A DNA stretch of 11,093 nucleotides, from NCBI GenBank assembly GCA_021780275.1, contig JAJXZC010000828.1, positions 1 through 11,093 on the forward strand, in the 5' to 3' direction. This document shows, one piece after another, positions 1 to 4,406 of this stretch. Position numbers and translations under genes: made by a program. This DNA is from Pseudomonadota bacterium. GTDB taxonomy: Bacteria; Pseudomonadota; Alphaproteobacteria; Parvibaculales; Parvibaculaceae. How positions within the stretch are numbered: position 1 is the stretch's first letter; every line of letters starts with the position of its first letter. Under the pieces are notes generated by a model. That model was not told where the DNA came from. It worked only from the letters and a program-made list of their open reading frames with translations, and searched no databases.

Positions 1-149
1 GAATCCAAACCTCGTCACGACGCGCTCTAGAGAACGCCCCATTTCGAGAGAGATGATGAGTTGAGTTGAACAAGCAGTCTCGGCCTCCGGTGACGATCCC
101 TCGCGCGAGCGCGGCGACTTCGGCGTCTCGATCGCCGCCGTCGCCTGGC
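1..149. other. Left-edge non-coding stretch, possible start of a truncated minus-strand ORF
   Basis: This is the stretch 3' of the DUF1173 gene. On the minus strand an ATG at 42-40 opens a frame to the window edge (MGRSLERVV...), but it has no purine-rich ribosome binding site and too few codons to judge. No hairpin with a T-run is visible after the stop at 150, so transcription may continue leftward. I see nothing else supportable. Confidence 0.25.
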
Positions 150-1346
150 TCAGATTGGAAGGGCAGGCATGACGTCGACGCCGGCATTCCATACCCAAGT
201 CGCCATTTCGCTTTCGCTCGTGAGCGCTTCGAGCGCGGCCCGATAAGCGTCGTCGGCGTCAGGGGGAACGACATACATCGCCACCGGCTTTGAATCGTCC
301 TCGCGAAGGACCACGCTGGCAAGAGGGCGGTCTTGGGCCAAGTTATAGCGAAGCCCCTTGAGAAAACTTGCTCGCTCTCGCGTCAGCGTATCGAGCAAGG
401 CGGCGTCATAGCTATTTTCGAACGGGATCCAGTTCTCGTTCACGATCATCAGCGCGATGGACTCGATCGAGGCGACGCCCGTTGGTCCAAGGCCAAACGT
501 CGCGATGGCGATGAGATGCGCCTCGGGCATGGCGCCCCACATCGACAGCTCATCAGCGAACTTGGCGGCCAGACGCCGATGCACATCGTCGTTCAGCAGA
601 TAAGGAAACTTCGGCAGATGTTTCACGACCATACGATTGGTAAAGCGGGCAGGGGCAATCTCCTTGACCTCGCCGATCAACATGAGCAGCGGGCGACGAG
701 CTCCCTCTGCCGTCGCCACTCGATTCATGAATGCAACGCGGCGCTGGGTGATTTCGGCTTCGCGTTCGGAACGGAAGGTCTCGGGGATGAAGAGGATGTC
801 GCTGAGGGGCTTTCCCTTGGCGGTCTTTCCGTCCGCCGCCTCGCCCAAGAATTTTCGGATCACCGCCCAGTTCCGCTTCCCTGTCATCCCAGGACGCCAT
901 CGATTGAACTCGGCCTGGTCCCAGAGATAGTGCAGCAGCGCCCGGAGCGAGAGCTTCGATCCATCGGTCTTGACACTTCCGGCATCTCCTCCTGGCCCTG
1001 GAGTGGACGCGGCCTTGGCGCCGACCTTCGAGAGGCTGAAGTCGAGCTTCAAGATCGTCACGCCGTCGTCGGCGCTTTCCTGGATCGCGCTGCCGGCGAC
1101 ATGGCCGAAGCCAGAGAGTTCGTAGGGCGCCTCGTAGGAGTCGCAACTGGGGTCATGCTGGGGACCGGTTTCGGGCATCCGCTTGAGGATATGTCGATCG
1201 CCAAACCGCGCGACATACATCGGCACGCCACGAGAGCAGCAAAGGCAAAGGGGACGTTCTTGGGCCGCATGAGCCCGCGCCAGCGTCGCCTCGAAATCCC
1301 CCGTATCGAGCGGAGCCTCTATCGTCCCGATGCGAATGCGCCTCAT
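150..1346 (-). CDS. DUF1173 family protein
   Basis: The encoded protein has 398 residues. Its N-terminus (MRRIRIGTIEAPL), an early cysteine cluster CLCC (residues 34-37), the block GVPMYVARFGDRHILKRMP (40-58) and then HDPSC (64-68) match what I know of the DUF1173 family, which is common on plasmids and integrative elements of Rhizobiales; its function is not established. The CxCC plus HxxxC spacing could bind a metal, which is inference. I see no signal peptide or membrane segment. The reading frame stays open upstream to 1547, but that part reads as low-complexity Arg-rich shadow. The ATG at 1346 is preceded by GGGA at good spacing, and the protein similarity begins there. An ATG four codons earlier (1358) is the alternative start. 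A long plus-strand frame overlaps it (333-1427) but is its antisense shadow. Confidence 0.85.
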   Translation of the reverse strand: MRRIRIGTIEAPLDTGDFEATLARAHAAQERPLCLCCSRGVPMYVARFGDRHILKRMPETGPQHDPSCDSYEAPYELSGFGHVAGSAIQESADDGVTILKLDFSLSKVGAKAASTPGPGGDAGSVKTDGSKLSLRALLHYLWDQAEFNRWRPGMTGKRNWAVIRKFLGEAADGKTAKGKPLSDILFIPETFRSEREAEITQRRVAFMNRVATAEGARRPLLMLIGEVKEIAPARFTNRMVVKHLPKFPYLLNDDVHRRLAAKFADELSMWGAMPEAHLIAIATFGLGPTGVASIESIALMIVNENWIPFENSYDAALLDTLTRERASFLKGLRYNLAQDRPLASVVLREDDSKPVAMYVVPPDADDAYRAALEALTSESEMATWVWNAGVDVMPALPI

Positions 1347-1719
1347 CCTATTTCCCATTTTGCCGCAGCGAACCTTTGGCTTCGCGGATCGATCGTAGCA
1401 GCGCGGCCCGCGATCGTGAATACGTGAGGTCGATGCAGCGGCTTGGCTTGTGTCTCGTGGAAAGTCGGCGGGGCGATGGACCGGCCGGCGAAGAGATGCG
1501 GACGCGTCCCCAAGGGGAGACGCGATTCTCCTCTCTAGATGACGCATGAGGATACGGCTTCTCGGGCCGCCTCAAGGACGAAGGGCCCCTCCAATTTTGC
1601 CGCGAGGGGCGACAAAATCGGCTCCTCCCTTCGCCGGCTCCGCCGGTCGCATTGCGATCCTCGACCCGGTCCTCGCGCGCACGCGCCCCGTCAACGTCAT
1701 CAAGACGGAGACGAAGAAA
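1347..1719. other. Divergent intergenic region between the DUF1173 gene and a small plus-strand gene
   Basis: This 373-bp stretch should hold promoters for both flanking genes, though I cannot point to a convincing -35/-10 pair. It contains a broken hairpin at 1503-1524 (CGCGTC facing GACGCG around CCCCAAGGGG), an imperfect inverted repeat at 1594-1618 listed separately, and a short GCCGG-TCC-GCCGG-type hairpin near 1635. Frames that read through it in both directions have biased, unconvincing composition. Confidence 0.4.
1594..1618. repeat. Imperfect inverted repeat, candidate operator
   Basis: ATTTTGCCGC at 1594-1603 faces GCGACAAAAT at 1609-1618. The 10-nt arms have one mismatch and a 5-nt spacer (GAGGG). 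The site is AT-rich at its outer ends in otherwise GC-rich DNA and lies about 100 bp upstream of the small gene at 1720. No T-run follows on either strand that would mark it as a terminator. An operator for either flanking gene is possible but unproven. Confidence 0.35.
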
Positions 1720-1902
1720 ATGTTCACCATCGATCATATCAACGAATTGCGCGCGGAATTGGCGGGGTGCTGCTTCACGAAAAGCGAGCGCAGGCGGATC
1801 GAGGGCGAGTTGGCCGCTCTCCTGGCGGAGCGTGACGACAAGGGGGTAGACGAGGCGGAGACCTACCGAGAATTTCTCTCCCGCCGGTCCGTTCCCAGCT
1901 AG
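1720..1902 (+). CDS. Small hypothetical protein (60 aa)
   Basis: The ATG at 1720 gives a 60-residue acidic, helical protein (MFTIDHINELRAELAGCCF...). GGAG lies about 10-13 nt upstream. The frame stays open further upstream from 1546, but that part reads as Arg/Pro-rich non-coding sequence, and the change to ordinary protein composition occurs exactly at this Met. The protein is probably two helices: residues 4-15, and 19-50 with a heptad-like ERRRIEGELAALLAERDD. It holds one Cys-Cys pair (16-17). I do not recognise a family. It converges on the RHH gene and is separated from it by a hairpin pair. A small regulator or structural protein of the mobile element is possible, but nothing in the sequence decides this. 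Confidence 0.55.
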   Translation: MFTIDHINELRAELAGCCFTKSERRRIEGELAALLAERDDKGVDEAETYREFLSRRSVPS

Positions 1903-1937
1903 GCCGGTCCAGACCGGCGAGGGCGCGCGAGCGCCCT
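1903..1937. terminator. Double hairpin between convergent genes
   Basis: Two consecutive perfect stems are present. GCCGGT (1903-1908) pairs with ACCGGC (1913-1918) across a 4-nt loop. AGGGCGC (1920-1926) pairs with GCGCCCT (1931-1937) across GCGA, a GNRA-type tetraloop when read on the plus strand. The segment TTGCCGATTTT follows on the plus strand. The pair lies exactly between the stop of the small plus gene (1902) and the stop of the minus RHH gene (1947), so it could end transcription from the left. The T-run is interrupted, so termination is likely but not certain. Confidence 0.55.
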
Positions 1938-1946
1938 TGCCGATTT

Positions 1947-2339
1947 TCATGACGTTTTGCGTCCTTGGGTCCGAAGATAGGCGGCGATGATGTCTCTCAT
2001 GAGATCGGGAACCGATGTGTTCTCGAGAGCCGCCTGAATGCGCAATTCGTGTTGCACGGTCGGCGAAACGGAAAAGCGAAGCGGCACACGCGCCGTTTCC
2101 GCCGGACTCGTTTCGACCTTCCGCGCTACGGTCCTCACCGCCACACGCGGCGCCAGAAGTTCCGGCTCCGCTTCGGCCACCGGACGTTCAGCTTCGCCCG
2201 GCGTCTCGGGCGTCGGTTGCAGCACAAGCGTCGTTTTGGTGGCCTGGGCGGAGCGCCGCTTCAAATCGTCGAGATCGAGCGTGGGCATCGGCCTCCGGGT
2301 CTTGATGATCGCGGCGTAATCCGGCTTGTCGTCGGTCAT
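1947..2339 (-). CDS. VirC2-like ribbon-helix-helix DNA-binding protein
   Basis: This 130-residue protein starts at an ATG (2339) whose A is the last base of the parA stop codon (TAATG), so its translation is coupled to parA. Residues 1-83 are a polar, Pro/Glu-rich, probably disordered arm. Residues 84-125 form a ribbon-helix-helix candidate: strand RVPLRFSV (84-91), helix A from SPTVQHELR, helix B from VPDLMRDIIAAYLRT. A ParA ATPase followed by a C-terminal RHH protein is the arrangement of Agrobacterium virC1-virC2, in which VirC2 binds overdrive DNA and VirC1 gathers the T-complex at the cell pole. It is shorter than VirC2 (about 200 aa). It could equally act as a ParB-like partition adaptor. 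Probable DNA targets are the 17-bp array at 3203-3678 and the TTTG tract at 3879-3888; that is inference. Confidence 0.75.
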   Translation of the reverse strand: MTDDKPDYAAIIKTRRPMPTLDLDDLKRRSAQATKTTLVLQPTPETPGEAERPVAEAEPELLAPRVAVRTVARKVETSPAETARVPLRFSVSPTVQHELRIQAALENTSVPDLMRDIIAAYLRTQGRKTS

Positions 2340-3025
2340 TAAGCTGCCTCTCCGACGGCGGCGATGGTTGCGAAGATTTCGTCGGCGAGCATTTCGCCGT
2401 TGACCATCGCTTTGCGAATCTGCTCGGCGTCGCCGGGCATCGCGCCGAGCGCGCCGCCGTCCATCATCATGAGTTGCAGCACCGGTCTCTCGACGATGAT
2501 CGTCTTCGTCAAGGGGATGGCGTGTTCCTCGACATAGGCCGCCGCCACTTTGAATGCGGCGGTGTTCTTGGCGATGCCGCTGACCCCGTTGAGAACGCAG
2601 CGGACGACGAAAGGCGGCGCGCCCTCGTACATCGCCTCGAGGCGCGCGAGCAGCCGCACGACCTCGGGCAAGTCGGCGCCGCTCGCGCGGGCGGGGATGA
2701 GAACCATTTCGGAATGGGCCGCGGCGATATTGAGGATTTCGTCGATGGAGCCGGGGACGTCGATCAGGATCACATCGCAATCCATCGCGTCCGCGAGCTT
2801 GCCGACCAGTTGATCGGCTCCGTCGACGAGCTCCACAACGATATTTTCGAGGCCACGGCCGGCCTCGAGGCTCCGAGCGAACCACTGCGTCGCCGTGGCC
2901 TGCGGGTCGGCGTCGAGGATGCGAACGCGGAAGCTTTTTGCCGCGAATACGGAAGCCAAGAGGACGCAGAGCGTCGTCTTCCCCGAACCTCCTTTGGTCG
3001 TGCCTATCGTCAAAACGAGCGCCAT
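2339..3025 (-). CDS. ParA-family ATPase, VirC1-like
   Basis: The 228-residue product is a deviant-Walker (MinD/ParA) ATPase. It has Walker A TTKGGSGKTT (residues 9-18, with signature Lys11 and catalytic Lys16), the A' motif LDADPQ (37-42) and Walker B VILIDVPGS (85-93). These ATPases dimerise on ATP, bind DNA non-specifically and position DNA cargo. The length is close to VirC1 (231 aa), and it has no N-terminal DNA-binding domain, as in small partition/VirC1 types. The start is clear: AGGA lies 7 nt upstream of the ATG at 3025. It heads a two-gene operon with the RHH gene and is divergent from the relaxase operon across a 1-kb non-coding block with the putative oriT. Plasmid partition is the alternative, but the absence of repA/repB-type genes nearby and the relaxase context favour a role in transfer. 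Confidence 0.88.
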   Translation of the reverse strand: MALVLTIGTTKGGSGKTTLCVLLASVFAAKSFRVRILDADPQATATQWFARSLEAGRGLENIVVELVDGADQLVGKLADAMDCDVILIDVPGSIDEILNIAAAHSEMVLIPARASGADLPEVVRLLARLEAMYEGAPPFVVRCVLNGVSGIAKNTAAFKVAAAYVEEHAIPLTKTIIVERPVLQLMMMDGGALGAMPGDAEQIRKAMVNGEMLADEIFATIAAVGEAA

Positions 3026-3202
3026 TATTTTTCCTGGAATTGTCGCGCGCCGAAGACTTCCGGCGGACGCACGGGTTGGATGATGCGCGAGCGGCGCGGG
3101 CCGCCCGGAGGCAGGGTCCCGTGCGGGTCGCTTTGGTCACCGTCGCAGGGCGGCGGGATCGAGGCGTGGGGTTATCGGCTGAGATGCTCGATCGAGCGAG
3201 AG
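3026..3202. other. Upstream region of the parA-RHH operon
   Basis: This 177-bp stretch lies between the parA start and the 17-bp repeat array and must contain the operon promoter. No close match to TTGAC/TATAAT stands out. The AGGAAAAATAATG ribosome site is its clear element. Units of the 17-bp repeat do not continue convincingly into it; only 3169-3178 (GGTTATCGGC) weakly resembles one. Confidence 0.4.
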
Positions 3203-3678
3203 GCCAAAGCACACGGGCTGATGAAGGACGCAAGGGGAAAATCGCCGCGCGGGGATAAAAGACGCCAATGGCGAAACGCCGCACGCGTACAAAGGACGTT
3301 CGAGGACAATATCCGCGCACGGCTAATCGCCGCCGAGAGACAAAAGACGCTGGCGTCCAATAGCCGTGCGCGGACAAATGACGCGAAGGGAGGAATGACG
3401 CCAACAGCGAAACGCCACGAGCGGCAAATAGACGTAGAAGGACAACAGCCACGCGGTGACAAGAGACGCGCGCGGCGAAACGCCACCATGAGACAAAGGC
3501 CGCGCGCGTCTAAACGCCATGCGCGGCCAAGCGCCATGGGAAGACATTGTGCGCGTGCGGAGAAAAGACGCGCGCGTCCAAGTGTCATTGGAGGCCGAAA
3601 GCCGTTGGCGTCCAAAAGCCACCAACGGCGAAACGCCGCGAGCGTACAAAGGGCGCCGGAAGACAAAGTCTCGTTACC
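3203..3678. repeat. Array of 28 degenerate 17-bp tandem repeats in exact register
   Basis: Units begin every 17 bp from 3203 to 3662 (27 x 17 = 459) with no insertion or deletion. The unit is about GACAAARGMCGCGCGCG: an A-rich core at positions 3-6 and a GC-rich back half. By my hand count position 5 is A in 27 of 28 units, position 10 is C in 27 of 28, and position 4 is A in 25 of 28. The decamer GCGAAACGCC recurs exactly at 3271, 3407, 3475 and 3628. A two-unit block (GCGAAACGCCGC... followed by TACAAAGG) occurs at 3271 and again 21 units later at 3628, which suggests higher-order duplication. Because 17 is not a multiple of 3 and long frames are open on both strands at once, coding is unlikely. 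The position, between a ParA/RHH operon and a relaxase operon, fits a centromere-like or transfer-enhancer array bound by an RHH protein (inference). Confidence 0.9.
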
Positions 3679-3859
3679 TCAGCTTCATCGAGACAATGTC
3701 GAAGGGGACGATCACGTCGACAATCATTTCGGGCCGATTGTGACTCGCTTTGAGCCGAAATTATGGGGCGTCGCGGGGACTGATGAGCACCATAGCGCGC
3801 GGATGTCATGAATGCTTGGCCGCGAGCCATATGTTTGATGAATGGAGGTGGACGGAGCA
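3679..3859. other. Spacer between repeat array and oriT
   Basis: This 181-bp stretch has no supportable gene. The composition becomes more AT-rich rightward. Two short echoes of the array core occur out of register (GACAATGTCG at 3692 and GACAATCATT at 3719). I cannot assign a function. Confidence 0.4.
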
Positions 3860-3888
3860 GACAAATAGGCGTAGGTCTTGTTTGTTTG
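3860..3888 (+). promoter_or_regulatory. Overdrive-like tract with an orphan 17-bp repeat unit
   Basis: GACAAATAGGCGTAG at 3860-3874 closely matches the array unit at 3424 (GCAAATAGACGTAG). It overlaps TAGGTC (3872-3877), followed at once by TGTTTGTTTG (3879-3888). Agrobacterium overdrive begins TAAGTC and ends TGTTTGTTTG, and VirC2 is known to bind it. Here the tract is 13 bp from the GGCAGGATA border-like motif. It lies on the transferred side of the nick, whereas overdrive lies outside the T-DNA right border, so the match is in sequence and distance but not in side. Low-complexity TTTG could arise by chance. Confidence 0.45.
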
Positions 3889-3900
3889 AAGGTGTTGAGT

Positions 3901-3935
3901 AGGCAGGATAGCATAATTTGTGATACAAATTATGC
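3901..3935 (-). other. Putative origin of transfer (oriT) with P-type nick site
   Basis: The minus strand reads TATCCTG from 3910 to 3904 and then CC (3903-3902). This is the nick consensus YATCCTG/Y shared by RP4-type oriTs and Ti/Ri T-DNA borders; on the plus strand it appears as border-like GGCAGGATA (3902-3910). The predicted nick is between 3904 and 3903 on the minus strand. The motif is directly joined to a perfect inverted repeat (3911-3935), as in RP4, where TraJ binds an inverted repeat next to nic. The site lies just upstream of genes for a VirD1/MobC-like protein and a VirD2-like relaxase, which are the enzymes expected to use it. With this polarity the 5' end would lead leftward, through the array and the parA operon, and the relaxase genes would enter last. 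No second border-like copy is seen, so this is an oriT and not a T-DNA. Confidence 0.75.
3911..3935. repeat. Perfect 10-bp inverted repeat adjoining nic
   Basis: GCATAATTTG (3911-3920) and CAAATTATGC (3926-3935) are exact reverse complements around TGATA. The element is very AT-rich in GC-rich DNA, which would help strand opening or hairpin extrusion. It directly abuts TATCCTG on the minus strand. It is the likely binding site of the RHH accessory protein encoded at 4020, which would place autoregulation of the relaxosome operon at the same site. Confidence 0.85.
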
Positions 3936-3960
3936 GTGTGCCCTGCCGGGCGGGCCGAAC

Positions 3961-3992
3961 GCGCGGACAGTCCCCCTTCGGGGTCTCCGCGC
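3961..3992 (+). promoter_or_regulatory. GC-rich leader hairpin with UUCG tetraloop
   Basis: GCGCGGA (3961-3967) pairs with TCCGCGC (3986-3992). An inner CCC-TTCG-GGG stem-loop (3974-3983) would form a C(UUCG)G tetraloop in RNA. It lies 28 bp upstream of the ATG at 4020 and 26 bp past the oriT inverted repeat. No T-run follows, so it is not a standard terminator. It may stabilise or attenuate the relaxosome mRNA, or fold in the single-stranded transfer intermediate; both are inference. Confidence 0.5.
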
Positions 3993-4019
3993 CACGACAA
4001 AGGCGATCGAAATCGGCTC

Positions 4020-4406
4020 ATGACCAAAGCGATCAAGCGCTCGGAAGTCATCCATGTCCGGCTCACGACGGACGAGCGGGCGCGCTTCGCCGAGCGATGT
4101 GCGCCCGATGATATGCCGATCAGCGAGGCCATTCGTCGCGTGATGCGTGAGGCGGCGGAGCTCGGGCCGAGCTTCGATGGCGAGATCGCCGACGAAATCC
4201 GAACCTTGACGAAGCAGCTGAAGGCCATTGGCGGCGATATCGATCGTGTGGTCCGCGACATCAATGTCGGGAATTCGCCGGAAGCGGCGACGATGCGAAG
4301 CACGTTTGTCGAGTTCGCCGAGGTGCTCTGGGAGGTCGAAAGCTTCTATCGGTCGCTCTGTGCGAACGCCCGAGCGCGACATTCGCCGGCGGTGATGGCG
4401 TCGTGA
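4020..4406 (+). CDS. MobC/VirD1/TraJ-like relaxosome accessory protein
   Basis: The 128-residue protein begins with a ribbon-helix-helix: strand SEVIHVRLT (8-16), helix TDERARFAERCA, helix ISEAIRRVMREAA (34-46). The segment LTKQLKAIGGDIDRVVRDIN (63-82) is the MobC-type helix pattern. Such proteins bind the oriT inverted repeat and help the relaxase open and nick DNA in the cytoplasm. The ATG at 4020 is chosen because the residues before it (frame open from 3936) are low-complexity and cross the leader hairpin. Its ribosome site is weak (AAAGG about 16 nt upstream). Its TGA overlaps the GTG start proposed for the relaxase, so the two are probably translated in a coupled way. Exact subfamily (VirD1, MobC or TraJ) cannot be settled by eye. 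Confidence 0.8.
   Translation: MTKAIKRSEVIHVRLTTDERARFAERCAPDDMPISEAIRRVMREAAELGPSFDGEIADEIRTLTKQLKAIGGDIDRVVRDINVGNSPEAATMRSTFVEFAEVLWEVESFYRSLCANARARHSPAVMAS

Noticed and set aside
333..1427. Long plus-strand open frame (364 codons)
   Set aside because: It is wholly antisense to the DUF1173 gene, whose minus-strand product is recognisable; the plus product is Arg/His-rich with no family.
3172..3666. Minus-strand frame with an ATG and repetitive peptide (164 codons)
   Set aside because: It only translates the 17-bp array. Other frames are open over the same bases, and a 17-bp period is incompatible with a simple peptide repeat; no ribosome site is seen.
3203..3678. CRISPR array
   Set aside because: Units are contiguous 17-mers with no unique spacers, no conserved long repeat, and no cas genes.
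2474..3811. Plus-strand open frame of 445 codons across parA and the repeat array
   Set aside because: Its first part is antisense to the clear ParA ATPase and its second part crosses a 17-bp repeat poor in stop codons. Openness follows from composition.
3902..3926. True T-DNA border
   Set aside because: Only the GGCAGGATA part matches; the right half of the 25-bp border does not, and no second copy is present in the window. An oriT explains it better.
3936..3944. IncQ-type nick motif (GTGTGCCCT, compare GTGCGCCCT) on the plus strand after the inverted repeat
   Set aside because: It has a mismatch in the conserved GCGCCCT, whereas the minus-strand TATCCTG/CC is perfect and fits a VirD2/MOBP-like relaxase.
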